From Chitinophagaceae bacterium (GTDB lineage: Bacteria; Bacteroidota; Bacteroidia; Chitinophagales; Chitinophagaceae): a stretch of 64,000 nt of DNA. The stretch covers positions 62,001 to 126,000 of the forward strand of contig JADKAM010000003.1 in NCBI GenBank assembly GCA_016715365.1, given 5' to 3'. A program made the translations under genes and the position numbers. Below the pieces are notes generated by a model, which saw only the letters and a list, made by a program, of their open reading frames with translations, did no database searches and was not told the origin of the DNA. Every line of letters starts with the position of its first letter. The first letter of the stretch is position 1. Positions 15,388 through 26,109 of this stretch are shown here, piece after piece.

Positions 15388-16323
15388 ATGAAGAAAATTT
15401 ACTTAATTCTACTAATTGTATTTGCATTTCTTTCTGGTAGCCAGGCACAGGTTACTGTAAGCGGTTCTACAGGCGCAGATGGAACCTATGCATCCCTTAC
15501 CCAGGCAGCAGGAGCTTTTGCTGCCATAAATGCGGCCGGTAGCCAGGCCGGAAATAATATACTTATAACAATTACAGCCGATGTGGCAACAGAGGATGGT
15601 GCCAACCAGTTAAATAATGGTGGCTGGACAACTTTAACCATCAACCCTTCAGGTACCCGAACATTATCGGGAAATGTTAATACCTCGATGATTAGATTAA
15701 GCGGAGCTGCAAATGTAACCATCGATGGTTTGAATTCGGGCGGCAACAGCCTGGCAATTTCCAATACCAATATCGGCGCATCCGCTGCTACAATAACCTT
15801 TGCTAATGGAGCCTCCTCTAATACAATTCAGAATTGCAACATTCTTGGTTCTGCCACTAATCTGGGTGTAATTTTTTTTACCACCGGTACGGTAACAGGA
15901 AACAATAATAACCTGATCACCCAATGTAACATTTCAGCATCTGCCGGAGGTAATCCCACCAATGCTATACTTTCAGTTGGCACCAGTGCAGTCATGCCAA
16001 ACAGTAACAACACCATTACTGTTTGCAATATTTCTGATTATTTCAGTGCAGGAAGTGCTTCTACAGGCATTAATATTAATTCCAATAATTCAGACTGGAC
16101 AATTACCAACAATGCGCTTTACCAAACTGCAACAAGAACTTACACAACAGCCAATACACACAACGGCATATTAATTAATTCGGGTGCCGGCTATACCATT
16201 AATAATAACGTAATTGGTTTTGCGGCTCCCAATGGAACCGGCACCACCAATATGATTGGTTATGCCAGTGGTGTTTTTCCCGGTTCTGGCACTTTTCCTA
16301 CCTCATACACACAGGTGGTGTAG
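15388..16323 (+). CDS. T9SS cargo gene 1, N-terminal segment (frameshifted)
   Basis: This segment encodes the signal peptide (MKKIYLILLIVFAFLSGSQAQ) and the first part of a parallel beta-helix adhesin-like protein (ANVTIDGLNSGG, NTIQNCNILGSA, NNALYQTATRTYTT). The start at 15388 sets the signal peptide at the N-terminus. The frame ends at TAG 16321-16323, but homology with gene 3 continues without a break in another frame from about 16314 (GGVANATRFVGIN, matching GGTANFTSFIGIN). A single missing base near 16309-16313 explains the stop. This is therefore the 5' piece of a gene running to 21616, about 2,076 residues if repaired. Confidence 0.85.
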   Translation: MKKIYLILLIVFAFLSGSQAQVTVSGSTGADGTYASLTQAAGAFAAINAAGSQAGNNILITITADVATEDGANQLNNGGWTTLTINPSGTRTLSGNVNTSMIRLSGAANVTIDGLNSGGNSLAISNTNIGASAATITFANGASSNTIQNCNILGSATNLGVIFFTTGTVTGNNNNLITQCNISASAGGNPTNAILSVGTSAVMPNSNNTITVCNISDYFSAGSASTGININSNNSDWTITNNALYQTATRTYTTANTHNGILINSGAGYTINNNVIGFAAPNGTGTTNMIGYASGVFPGSGTFPTSYTQVV

Positions 16324-17477
16324 CCAATGCTACCCGTTTTGTTGGCATCAACTGTTTTTTTGCTGCGGGAGGTGCGGTTTCCAGTATTCAAAATAATACC
16401 ATTGGTGGTATTGCATTATACACGAGCAGTGGTGCTAGCACCACATTTGGTTTAATATGCGGTATTGCAGTAACATCTGGCAATGCAAATATTGGTACAG
16501 TAACTGGTAATACTATTGGTGCAGTAAGTGGAGGAAGTTCAATTTATGCGGCTTCTACAACTGCTGGTGGGGTCATTTCCGGTATTTATTGTACTACTAC
16601 CAACACAATTAATATTCAAAACAATAATATTGGAGGTATAGATGTATCGGGTACAACGGCTACCCAGGCCCAGGGTTTTAAAGGAATTGATGCTGCAGGT
16701 ACAGGAACCTATACCATTACCAATAACAGTGTGGGTAATGCTTCGGCTAATAATATCCGCACGGGTTACCTGTTAACAGCCGGTAGTTTATCAAATGCTG
16801 CAACTACGCCAACTACTGCATCAGGTACTTCAGCCTTCACAGGTATTCTTAATGCTTCAACGGGCAGCAATATTAATATCACTAATAATACACTGCAGGG
16901 TTTTTTAATGAGTGGTTCGGTTACAACCTTTACCGGCATTATTAATACAGCGGCTGTTACCGGTAATATTAATATTCAAAACAATAATGTAGGCTCTGCT
17001 GCGGCAGGCTTACTTACAATAGCTTTTGCCAATTCCGGCGCTATAGCCTGTATTTCAAATACAGGAGGTGGGGCAGCAGCAACTCTAAACATTACGGGCA
17101 ATACTGTCAGGGGAATGACGTACAATGCTAACTGTACCGGTGCTTTTCAATGCATAAGTGCCACAGCTACCATAGGTACAGAGAACATTAGCAATAATAA
17201 TTTTACAAACCTTACCGTAAATACCAGCAATGCTACTCAAGGCTTTTTAATTGGCGCAAGTAATGGAACAACCAATGTTACCGTTTCGGGCAATGCTGTG
17301 GTAACACAGTTTACAAATACCAATGCGGGGGGAGCAAATTATTTTGCTATTGCCAATTTATCGGCTGTACCTACAAGTGGGAGCTCTGCCATTTCCAATA
17401 ATATTCTATCTAACATAACTGTAAGAACAACTACCAGTTATGCCGCAATGATCTATTGGGCGCCTGGTACGGGGTAG
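16314..17477 (+). CDS. T9SS cargo gene 1, middle segment (frameshifted)
   Basis: An open frame with no start of its own that continues the beta-helix of the previous segment. Rungs of the type INIQNNNIGGIDVSGTT, YTITNNSVGNASANNIRTG and NINIQNNNVGSAAAG are repeated. It ends at TAG 17475-17477. The next frame picks up in the middle of YWGAWYGVACTHN if one G is restored in the GGG run at 17458-17460. Both breaks in this gene are therefore one-base losses in or beside short simple runs. Gene finders will report fragments here. Confidence 0.8.
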   Translation, partial: GGVANATRFVGINCFFAAGGAVSSIQNNTIGGIALYTSSGASTTFGLICGIAVTSGNANIGTVTGNTIGAVSGGSSIYAASTTAGGVISGIYCTTTNTINIQNNNIGGIDVSGTTATQAQGFKGIDAAGTGTYTITNNSVGNASANNIRTGYLLTAGSLSNAATTPTTASGTSAFTGILNASTGSNINITNNTLQGFLMSGSVTTFTGIINTAAVTGNINIQNNNVGSAAAGLLTIAFANSGAIACISNTGGGAAATLNITGNTVRGMTYNANCTGAFQCISATATIGTENISNNNFTNLTVNTSNATQGFLIGASNGTTNVTVSGNAVVTQFTNTNAGGANYFAIANLSAVPTSGSSAISNNILSNITVRTTTSYAAMIYWAPGTG

Positions 17478-20400
17478 CCTGTACCCATAATATATCTGTA
17501 ACCGGAAACACTTTGTATAATAATGCCAATGCAAGTTTGGGTACAGCAACACAGGCAGCCTCGTTATTTGGTATTGTAACATCAAGTGGCAGTACAAATC
17601 TTATTGCAAATAATGATGTTTCTTTTCTTTCGGCTGCCGGAGGAGGAGTAACCGGTATTATTCCGATAGGGAACAGTACAAATACCACCATTGGAAATAC
17701 CACAGTACGTGATAATATTGTTCACGATTTAAAAACAACATCGGTTTACAGCGGCTCTGCCGCCGGGTCTGCTACAGGGATACAGATACAATCGGGACCG
17801 GTAAATAATTTTGTGTATAAAAATAAAATATATAATATTTTAAGTGTAACGCCATCGGCAGGAACCGGAGGTACGGTCACCGGATTGGTTATTGTACAGG
17901 CAACGGCCACCAGTGTTAATAATGTTTATAATAACATTATTGGCCAACTTTACGCAACAAACAGTACTTTTTTTCAATCGGTAAGAGGAATTAATATTGC
18001 CAATTCTGTTGCCAATACCACCAATGTGTATTACAATACGGTTTATTTAGACGGTACTCCCGGCAACCAGTCGTATTGTTTATATATGAGCAATAATGCG
18101 GCAAACAGTAACCTACGTAACAATATTTTTATTAACAATGCCGTAAGTGCAACTAATCCGCAGTTTACCATTTTCAGAAACGGAGCCTCATCATTGGGTA
18201 CTTATTCCACCGCTTCCAATAACAATATTCTTTATTGCGGAACACCGGGTTCTTTAAACCTGATATATGCAGATGGTGCAGTTAATGCTTTAACCAACCA
18301 GCAGCAAACCCTTGCAGCTTTTCAGGCCTTTGTTGGCCCAACTCGTGAGAATGCAAGCAGAACAGAAAGTTCTCCATTCATCAACACAACAATGCCGGCT
18401 ACTAATTCTTACCTGCACATTAATCCTACTATTGCCACACAGGCCGAAAGTGGTGCTGTAAATATTGCAACCTATACCGATGATTATGATACAGATATAC
18501 GCCAGGGAAATCCCGGTTACCCCGGTACTTCAACAGGTACTGCACCGGATATTGGTGCCGATGAGTTTGATGTTACTGTAGATCATTATGGTCCGGAGAT
18601 CAGCTATACCGCTATATCTTCTACAACATGCGGCGCAACCACCAGAACATTTACTGCTACCATTACCGATTACAGTGGTGTAAATGTTACTGCCGGTACA
18701 TTACCCAGGGTGTATTATAAAAAACTGACCAATGCAAATGTTTTAGGTGGTACCAATACCAATACCACCGACGGATGGAAATATACAGAAGCAACTTTCC
18801 TGGGTGGCTCATCATTCAGCTTTACCATTGATTATACATTGGTATTTGGTGGCGTTGCTGCCGGAGATAATATTCAGTATTTTGTAACTGCACAGGATCT
18901 GTTTACACCGGTTAATGTGGGTATCAACAGCGGTTCATTTGCGGCTAACCCTGCCAGTGTTTCTTTAACAGGTGCTGCATTTCCTTTGGGTGGAACCATC
19001 AACAGTTATAATATTGTATTGCCGATACCAACCCTGGTTACCATTGGCGCAGCAGGCACATATCCTTCTTTAACCGGTGCCGGCGGCCTTTTCGCCGATC
19101 TGAATACCAAAGGACTTTCTGGTAATACGGTTGTAAATATTATAGACTTAACGGTAAATGAAACCGGCGCTAATTCATTGAACCAAATGGTATATGGTTG
19201 TGCAGGTCCCAACACGTTAACTATTAAACCAAATGCAGCCGGTACAACACTTACCGGTTCTTTGGCCAGTGCAGCTTTACTAAAAATAAAGAGCAGTAAT
19301 GTTATCATTGATGGCAGCAGTAACGGTACCAGCAGCCAGGATCTTACCATAACCAACCTGTCGGTAACTGCACCAAGCGTTGTATTAATAGGGTCAACTG
19401 TTACTACAGCTGTTACCAATACAACGCTAAAAAATTGTTTTGTTATTAATGGAGTAAATACAGCCACAGCCGTTGTCGTGGGTGATGGAACTACTTTGGG
19501 CACTGCAGGATATTTTAATAATATAAACCTGCAGAACAACAATATTCAAAGAGCATACAATGGAATTTTTGCTGTTGCAGTTCCCTTTGCAGGTAATGGC
19601 AGTGGTTTAAATATTACCGGCAATGCAATTAATACCAGTGGTGCTAATGCCATCAGGTTAGTGGGTGTTTATGTACAGGGTGTGGATGGTGCTACTGTAT
19701 CCGGCAACGATATCGGTAATTTTGAAACCATATCCGGTGAGGTGGACAGAGGTATCTGGTTTGCAACCTCTACAACTAATTCAGTTATCGAAAAAAATAA
19801 TATCCATGATCTGCAATACACAGGTGTTGGTGGTTATGGCGCTAAAGGAATTTCTGTAAGTACTGGCCTGGCTGCTGCCAACATTACTGTTAAGAACAAC
19901 ATGATATCTGGCATAACCGGCGATGGCGATAGCTATGCTTCGTTTGGAGCATTGTATTGTCCGGTGGGTATTTATGCTTTTGGTGCCGGGCAAGGTGGCA
20001 TCAATATTTATTACAATAGTATCTATCTTACGGGCAGCACACTCAATGTTGCTGCAACGTATTCCATAGGTATTGCGCTCGATAACAACACATCAGCAAA
20101 CATTAAAAACAATATCATTAAAAATGAACTGGGCCTGTTAGGTGGCATTGGTGTTGGCGCCGTGGGTATTGCCGCACAAACTTCGGCAGCACAGTTTACC
20201 TCGCTTGATCATAATGATTATTATTCGCTGGCAGTTTTAGGTACTAACCTCATTGGTAAAATAGGTGCCATCGATTATGCTACCCTGGCTGCCTGGCAAA
20301 CAGCTACTACGCAGGAAGCAAATTCACTAAATGAAAACCCGGTCTTTGTTTCGGCTACCGATCTGCACCTGGTAACTACACTCAACTGTACCCTGGACGG

Positions 20401-21616
20401 CTACGGTACACCGATAGCAGGTATTACCAACGACTATGATAACGATACCCGTGATGTGGCAGCACCCGATATGGGCGCCGATGAGTTTACAGCCGTTTAT
20501 GCAAATTTACCTGCAGGTATTGTGGGCTCGGCTGTTTGCGCCAACAAAACCGTATCGCCACTGGGCACCATGTATGGTACCGGCAGTTGCCAGATCATTG
20601 CACGGGTATTACCTTCGGGTGGCGCTGCAGTAAATGGTAAAATAAATGCCTGTGTAACCCTGGATGCTACAGTACAGTCATTTAATGGCGAACCTTATGT
20701 ACAACGCCATTTTGATATTGAACCTAACAATACACCGGCTACAGCAACAGCTACCATTACCCTGTTCTTCACCGATGCTGAATTTGTACAGTACAATACA
20801 AGCGCTCCGGTTTGGCCGGACATGCCAACTTTTGCTGGTGGCGGTAATGCAGATCCGGCTATTGCCAATGTACGTATTACCCAGTTTCACGGAACGCCTA
20901 CCGGTGGTTTGCCAACAACAACACCGGGTAATTATACAGGTACCAGGGTGTTGATCATACCAACTTCGGTTACTTATAACCTGGGTGTATGGTCGGTAAC
21001 TTTTCCTGTAACGGGCTTTAGTGGTTTTTATGCACATACCACACTTACCAATGCTCCATTACCTGTTGTTGTTAATTATCTTACCGGCCGTAAACAAGGA
21101 AGCAATCATTTGCTTAACTGGAAAGTTACCTGTACCACTTCTCCACGTGCAACGATGACACTGGAACGCAGTGCCGACAGCCGTAACTTCAGCGGCATCA
21201 ATACCATTACTGCCGATGCGGCAAGATGTAACCAGCCATTTGATTATACCGATGCAAATCCATTAACAGGCATGAACTATTACCGCCTTAAAATTGTGGA
21301 TGCCGATGGTAAAGTAACTTACAGTACAACCGTTGCTTTACTAAATGCAGTTAAAGGTTTTGATATCATCAGCATTGCACCTAACCCGGTTGTAACTGAT
21401 CATTTTAAACTGAATGTTGCCAGCGCACAATCATCAAAAATGGACATTACGATTGTTGATATGCATGGCAGGTTGGTGAACAGGCAAACCGTTTCGTTAA
21501 TTGCAGGGTTTAATAGTTTGAATATGAATGTATCTAACCTGGCATCGGGTACTTATATCATACAGGCCGGCATTGCTGATGAAAGATCGAAACAGCTGAG
21601 GTTTGTAAAGCAATAA
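17456..21616 (+). CDS. T9SS cargo gene 1, main segment with C-terminal sorting domain
   Basis: The 1,386 codons here carry the remainder of gene 1; the TTG at its head is not a credible start. In order: beta-helix rungs; a first GADEFD end-cap (about residue 370); an Ig-like region (YGPEISYTAISSTTC); a second beta-helix (ITNLSVTAPSVVLIG, INLQNNNIQRAYNG); and a second GADEF cap. Next comes a domain shared with genes 2 and 3 (YVQRHFDIEP, ITQFHGTPTGGLPT). Last is a module of about 185 residues common to all five cargo genes (NYLTGRKQGSNHLLNWKVTC), ending in a T9SS type-A sorting domain (IAPNPVVTDHF ... LASGTYIIQAGI ... LRFVKQ). It should be surface-exposed or secreted; adhesion is a guess. Confidence 0.88.
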   Translation: MGAWYGVACTHNISVTGNTLYNNANASLGTATQAASLFGIVTSSGSTNLIANNDVSFLSAAGGGVTGIIPIGNSTNTTIGNTTVRDNIVHDLKTTSVYSGSAAGSATGIQIQSGPVNNFVYKNKIYNILSVTPSAGTGGTVTGLVIVQATATSVNNVYNNIIGQLYATNSTFFQSVRGINIANSVANTTNVYYNTVYLDGTPGNQSYCLYMSNNAANSNLRNNIFINNAVSATNPQFTIFRNGASSLGTYSTASNNNILYCGTPGSLNLIYADGAVNALTNQQQTLAAFQAFVGPTRENASRTESSPFINTTMPATNSYLHINPTIATQAESGAVNIATYTDDYDTDIRQGNPGYPGTSTGTAPDIGADEFDVTVDHYGPEISYTAISSTTCGATTRTFTATITDYSGVNVTAGTLPRVYYKKLTNANVLGGTNTNTTDGWKYTEATFLGGSSFSFTIDYTLVFGGVAAGDNIQYFVTAQDLFTPVNVGINSGSFAANPASVSLTGAAFPLGGTINSYNIVLPIPTLVTIGAAGTYPSLTGAGGLFADLNTKGLSGNTVVNIIDLTVNETGANSLNQMVYGCAGPNTLTIKPNAAGTTLTGSLASAALLKIKSSNVIIDGSSNGTSSQDLTITNLSVTAPSVVLIGSTVTTAVTNTTLKNCFVINGVNTATAVVVGDGTTLGTAGYFNNINLQNNNIQRAYNGIFAVAVPFAGNGSGLNITGNAINTSGANAIRLVGVYVQGVDGATVSGNDIGNFETISGEVDRGIWFATSTTNSVIEKNNIHDLQYTGVGGYGAKGISVSTGLAAANITVKNNMISGITGDGDSYASFGALYCPVGIYAFGAGQGGINIYYNSIYLTGSTLNVAATYSIGIALDNNTSANIKNNIIKNELGLLGGIGVGAVGIAAQTSAAQFTSLDHNDYYSLAVLGTNLIGKIGAIDYATLAAWQTATTQEANSLNENPVFVSATDLHLVTTLNCTLDGYGTPIAGITNDYDNDTRDVAAPDMGADEFTAVYANLPAGIVGSAVCANKTVSPLGTMYGTGSCQIIARVLPSGGAAVNGKINACVTLDATVQSFNGEPYVQRHFDIEPNNTPATATATITLFFTDAEFVQYNTSAPVWPDMPTFAGGGNADPAIANVRITQFHGTPTGGLPTTTPGNYTGTRVLIIPTSVTYNLGVWSVTFPVTGFSGFYAHTTLTNAPLPVVVNYLTGRKQGSNHLLNWKVTCTTSPRATMTLERSADSRNFSGINTITADAARCNQPFDYTDANPLTGMNYYRLKIVDADGKVTYSTTVALLNAVKGFDIISIAPNPVVTDHFKLNVASAQSSKMDITIVDMHGRLVNRQTVSLIAGFNSLNMNVSNLASGTYIIQAGIADERSKQLRFVKQ

Positions 21617-21640
21617 CATTTTGATACTTACAGATACCAT

Positions 21641-21672
21641 AAAAGATCCCACGGCTTGCTGTGGGATCTTTT
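21641..21672 (+). terminator. Terminator after T9SS cargo gene 1
   Basis: AAAAGATCCCAC and GTGGGATCTTTT form a perfect 12-bp stem with an 8-nt loop. Confidence 0.9.
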
Positions 21673-21704
21673 AATTATGATGAACCAATAAACCCTAAAC
21701 TTCT

Positions 21705-21712
21705 TATTTTTG
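21705..21712 (+). promoter_or_regulatory. Candidate -7 promoter element for T9SS cargo gene 2
   Basis: TATTTTTG fits the Bacteroidota -7 consensus TAnnTTTG exactly and lies 38 bp before the start codon, but no -33 TTG is seen at the usual spacing. Confidence 0.3.
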
Positions 21713-21750
21713 TTGACACACTGCCGGCCTAACAAGTAAATCGATCTGGA

Positions 21751-24700
21751 ATGAGAAAGTTCAGTTTCTTCATTTTAGGGGGTATTCTATTAAACTTTGC
21801 AAGTCTTGCACAGGTTACCGTAACCAATCCTTCCAATACAACACCGGCTCTTGCAGCTACCTATCCTTCATTGGCAAATGCCATCACCGGCTTAAATAAT
21901 ATCACTGCTATCAGTGGCCCTGTGGTGATCACGCTTAATGCAGGCAATCCTGAAACAGCACCTCCAGGCGGTTATGCCATACAGTTTTCTGCAACCACCA
22001 GTACCCTAAATAATATAACCATCGCCGGTAACAGTAATATCATCACTGCATATACGCCGCAGCCCGTTGGTAATTTGAATGACGCTGTATTTAAACTCAT
22101 CGGTGTTGACCATGTGCAGTTGCAGGATTTTATGATGATGGAAAATCCATCTAACGTAAACAGCACACCCGGTACCAACGATATGACGGAATTTGGTGTG
22201 GCTTTATTAAGAGCTGGCAGCACAGACGGCGCACAAAACAATACCATCCTTAATAATATCATTACGCTCAATAAAGACTATACCAACAGTTTTGGGGTGT
22301 ATAGCAGTGTAAGGCATTCCAGTACCGACATCACCGCTGATGACATTACAAGTATCAGCGGATCTAATTTTGGTAACAGGATCTACGGGAATTCGATCAG
22401 TGAGGTGAATTACGGCATAGTTTTTATCGGCTCTATAACCCCGGCCTTTATGGATAACAGCAATGATATTGGCGGCAGTTCAGCAGCTACCGGAAATACC
22501 TGTACAAACTGGGGAACGGCAGTGGCCGGCAGCAGTTATCCTGATCTTACGGGAAGTAATTACTGCATCTACATGATTCACGGTATCAATGAAAATATAT
22601 CTTATAATATAATCAACAGTGCTGTACACACAGACATTAACCCGCTTGGCGGCATTTTAAAAAACTTTACTATTGCTCAACCAACAGGGGTCATTAATGC
22701 TACCTATAATAACAATACCATCAACCTGGCCAAGAGTTCAACCTCGGGTGCAGTAACTGGTATCAGTATTGAAGGGATGAGCCCCGCATTAAGTACGGCT
22801 GCCATCAATGTAAATAATAACCTGATCAACAGTATTGACGTTAGCGGCGCCGGCAGTTCCAGTGCTATCACAGGTATATCAAACAGTTCGGCCAGCGGTG
22901 TATTAAATATCAACAACAATACCGTTCGTGGCTGTACTTCTACAGGTTCAACCGCCGGGGCACGCTTTACAGGTATAACAAATACCGGGGCTGTTGTCAA
23001 TAATATCAATATCAACGATAACAAATTAGGAGATGCAATAGCCGGGGCTATCAGTTACAGTGTGTTTACAAATGCTCCCGTGTATGGTATATACAATACA
23101 CAACATCCGGTAACATGCTCCGTCTCCATCAGCAATAATGATATCAGCGGAATTGTGCACAGTATGGGTTCAGCCAGTATCCAGGTTTATATAGGCAATA
23201 TAGGATCGGGCCAGGTAGGTAACCTGCTCATTGATGGAAATACATTTACCAATTTATCAGTAAATACAACTAGCGGTATTGCATTTATTGCCCGGGAGGG
23301 ACATATGACAGCAACCGGTACTGCTCAATGCAGCAATAACAGCATTGTGGGTAGTTTTACCAATAACTATGCAGGAGCCACCCCCAGCACCATGTATTTT
23401 TATTTTACCCAGCAAATTCCTTCGCAATCGGTTAATGGATCTGTTGTTACGGTAACCAATAATTATTTCAGCAATGTTTTGGTAAAAGGCCCTGTGTCGA
23501 TCATTGGCTTTTATGACCTGGAAGGTGTTTCAACCATCAATGGGCCTGCGAAAACCTATACCGGAAACGGAATTACCAATATTACCATGAGTACGGGTTC
23601 CATTTATGCCATGTATATGAATAACAGTGGCCGGGTGGTATGCTCAACAAACGTGGTGAGCAATATTACAACCGGTGGATTTATTGCCGGTATCTGGCAC
23701 GGCTCAACTAACGGGCAGGGTCCCGATCATGTAAGCAATAATACAGTAAGTAACCTGGCATCGGGCAGCGCAAATGTGGTGGGCATCATGGCAGGTTCCC
23801 TGGGGGTTCCCAACCTTACTGTTTCCGGTAATGTGGTGAGCGGGCTGTCTTCTACCGGAACAACCAATGTACAGCTTGTTGGCATGGAGATCATACAGGG
23901 ACAAACCATCAATATCATCAACAACCTCATCCATAATATAGAGGGGTCGGGCACAGGTGCCAGTACATTTGCTTACGGCATGCGGGTGAATACAGGTACT
24001 GCTGTGCAGGTGTACCAAAATAAGATCTATGATGTGCGGCATGTTGGTATTACAGCAGCTGCCGCTTCCAGTGTTATAGGCATACAAAGTGTAAACCCTG
24101 CAAATCTTACCCTGTATAATAATTTTATCGCCGACCTTAAAGCGCCTAATTCGGCACAGGCAGATGCTATAAGGGGTATTCATATAAATGCACTTGGCGC
24201 AAATACTACTTATAAACTATATTATAATTCAATTTATTTAAATGCTGCATCCTCCGGAACCAATTTCGGTACATCCGGTATTTTTCATACGGGTAATGCA
24301 ACTGCAACCACGGGCCGGCTGGAGATGATCAACAATATCATTGTTAATACGGCTACCCCAAACGGAACGGGTATTACAGCGGCGTTCCGCCGTTCCAATA
24401 CAACGCTTACCAATTATGCTGCTGCATCTGATCATAATTTGTTTTATGCAGGAACGCCATCGGCAAACCGGCTTATATTTTATGATGGTACCAATAGTGA
24501 CCAGACATTGGCTGCTTATCAAACAAGGGTTAGTACAAGAGATGCAAATTCAATAAGCCTGATGCCCACTTTTACTTCGGCTACCGATCTGCATTTAACG
24601 CCTGCCAATTGTTCGCTTGATAATAAAGGAACCCCGGTTGCAGGTATTACCAACGATATAGATTTGGATACAAGGAGTACTACTGTTCCTGATATAGGCG

Positions 24701-25845
24701 CTGATGAATTTGATGCTTATAACACAGGTGTTTTAGCAGGTATTGTAAGTACAGCAGTATGTTCAAACAAAGCAGTTGTTAATACCGGAACCATTTATAC
24801 CGATGCAAGCTGTAACCTGATAGCCAAAGTAGTACCATCCGGCGGTGATCCGGTTGCGGGTGTAATAAATACCTGCGTTACCATGGACGCATCGCAACTT
24901 TATTTTAATGGCGACCCTTATGTACAAAGGCATTACGATGTGGAGCCTGTTACCAGCAATCAAACTACCACATCAGCCACTATTACCATGTACTTTACCG
25001 ATGCGGAGTTTGCATTGTATAATACCAATAATAGCGCCACCTGGCCTGTTTTACCAACTATTGCAAGTGGTGGTAATGCCAGCCCATTTCTTGGAAACGT
25101 ACGAGTTACCCAATTTCATGGAACGCCAACCGGGGGTTTACCAACATCTACTCCGGGTAATTATACAGGTACAAGCGTAGCATTATTACCGGTAAGCGTT
25201 GTATTGTCCGGAAGCATTTGGGAAGTAACGGTAAATGTTGCAGGCTTTAGTGGTTTTTACGTTCATTCTAACCTTTGGTTTGTACCGTTACCCATTACAG
25301 TTAATTACCTTACCGGCCGCAAACAGGGCAGCAATCATTTACTGGATTGGAAAGTAACCTGCGTAACTACGCCAAGTGTAACGATGACGCTTGAACGCAG
25401 CGGCGATGCCCGGAATTTTACAGGCATCTATACCATTACTGCTGATGCTGCACGTTGTAACGCACCATTTGATCATACCGATGCCAATCCATTAAAAGGT
25501 ATGAACTATTACCGCCTTAAAATTATGGATGCAGATGGTAAACTAACTTACAGTACCACCGTAGCATTATTACAGGCCGTTAAAGGTTTTGATATCATCA
25601 GCATGGCACCCAACCCGGTTGTAACTGATCATTTTAAAATGAATATTGCCAGTGCACAGGCGGGTAAAATGGATATCAGCATTTTTGATATGCAGGGCCG
25701 TTTGGTAAACAGGCAACACATTCCGGTAATTGCGGGGTACAACAGTTTACCAATAAATGCGGCAAACCTGCAGGCAGGTACTTATACCATCCAGGCAATG
25801 ATTGCTGATGATAGATCGAAAGTGATACGTTTTGTAAAACAATAA
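21751..25845 (+). CDS. T9SS cargo gene 2, beta-helix surface protein
   Basis: A 1,364-residue intact protein. It has a signal peptide (MRKFSFFILGGILLNFASLAQ) and a long right-handed beta-helix of Asn-rich rungs (INVNNNLINSIDVSGAG, LNINNNTVRGCTST, NININDNKLGDA). A repeat-unit cap follows (ITNDIDLDTRSTTVPDIGADEFD near residue 980), then a domain shared with genes 1 and 3 (TAVCSNKAVVNTGTIYTD, YVQRHYDVEP, VTQFHGTPTGGLPT). The common C-terminal module and T9SS type-A sorting domain end the protein. It lies between two terminators, so it can be expressed on its own. It is the only one of the three long beta-helix paralogues without a frameshift. Function is unknown; secretion by T9SS is a confident family inference. 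Confidence 0.92.
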   Translation: MRKFSFFILGGILLNFASLAQVTVTNPSNTTPALAATYPSLANAITGLNNITAISGPVVITLNAGNPETAPPGGYAIQFSATTSTLNNITIAGNSNIITAYTPQPVGNLNDAVFKLIGVDHVQLQDFMMMENPSNVNSTPGTNDMTEFGVALLRAGSTDGAQNNTILNNIITLNKDYTNSFGVYSSVRHSSTDITADDITSISGSNFGNRIYGNSISEVNYGIVFIGSITPAFMDNSNDIGGSSAATGNTCTNWGTAVAGSSYPDLTGSNYCIYMIHGINENISYNIINSAVHTDINPLGGILKNFTIAQPTGVINATYNNNTINLAKSSTSGAVTGISIEGMSPALSTAAINVNNNLINSIDVSGAGSSSAITGISNSSASGVLNINNNTVRGCTSTGSTAGARFTGITNTGAVVNNININDNKLGDAIAGAISYSVFTNAPVYGIYNTQHPVTCSVSISNNDISGIVHSMGSASIQVYIGNIGSGQVGNLLIDGNTFTNLSVNTTSGIAFIAREGHMTATGTAQCSNNSIVGSFTNNYAGATPSTMYFYFTQQIPSQSVNGSVVTVTNNYFSNVLVKGPVSIIGFYDLEGVSTINGPAKTYTGNGITNITMSTGSIYAMYMNNSGRVVCSTNVVSNITTGGFIAGIWHGSTNGQGPDHVSNNTVSNLASGSANVVGIMAGSLGVPNLTVSGNVVSGLSSTGTTNVQLVGMEIIQGQTINIINNLIHNIEGSGTGASTFAYGMRVNTGTAVQVYQNKIYDVRHVGITAAAASSVIGIQSVNPANLTLYNNFIADLKAPNSAQADAIRGIHINALGANTTYKLYYNSIYLNAASSGTNFGTSGIFHTGNATATTGRLEMINNIIVNTATPNGTGITAAFRRSNTTLTNYAAASDHNLFYAGTPSANRLIFYDGTNSDQTLAAYQTRVSTRDANSISLMPTFTSATDLHLTPANCSLDNKGTPVAGITNDIDLDTRSTTVPDIGADEFDAYNTGVLAGIVSTAVCSNKAVVNTGTIYTDASCNLIAKVVPSGGDPVAGVINTCVTMDASQLYFNGDPYVQRHYDVEPVTSNQTTTSATITMYFTDAEFALYNTNNSATWPVLPTIASGGNASPFLGNVRVTQFHGTPTGGLPTSTPGNYTGTSVALLPVSVVLSGSIWEVTVNVAGFSGFYVHSNLWFVPLPITVNYLTGRKQGSNHLLDWKVTCVTTPSVTMTLERSGDARNFTGIYTITADAARCNAPFDHTDANPLKGMNYYRLKIMDADGKLTYSTTVALLQAVKGFDIISMAPNPVVTDHFKMNIASAQAGKMDISIFDMQGRLVNRQHIPVIAGYNSLPINAANLQAGTYTIQAMIADDRSKVIRFVKQ

Positions 25846-25857
25846 AACACCCTATAA

Positions 25858-25897
25858 TAAAGGCCCCAAACAGCATCATACTGTTTGGGGCCTTTTT
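25858..25897 (+). terminator. Terminator after T9SS cargo gene 2
   Basis: AAAGGCCCCAAACAG and CTGTTTGGGGCCTTT form a 15-bp perfect stem with a CATCATA loop and a T-run. Confidence 0.92.
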
Positions 25898-26109
25898 ATT
25901 TGCATGTTTTGGCATAAACTTGGCGTTAGCTTATTAAGAACAGCAGTTTTATTTTATGGTTGTTTTAGAATTTAAGACTATTTTTATTTTGTAATATGAG
26001 TTAAAAATTTTTTATCCTTTGATCATAATACATGTCATCTCCTCAATTATTCATCATCCCCCGGCTTAAAAAAACTACTATAAAACTATTGTAGTCATAA
26101 ATTTAAATC

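Noticed and set aside
19006..19542. Minus-strand 178-codon frame within T9SS cargo gene 1
   Set aside because: Repetitive Asn/Thr/Gly coding on the plus strand gives hydrophobic Val/Leu frames on the other strand. Several similar shadows occur across the array.
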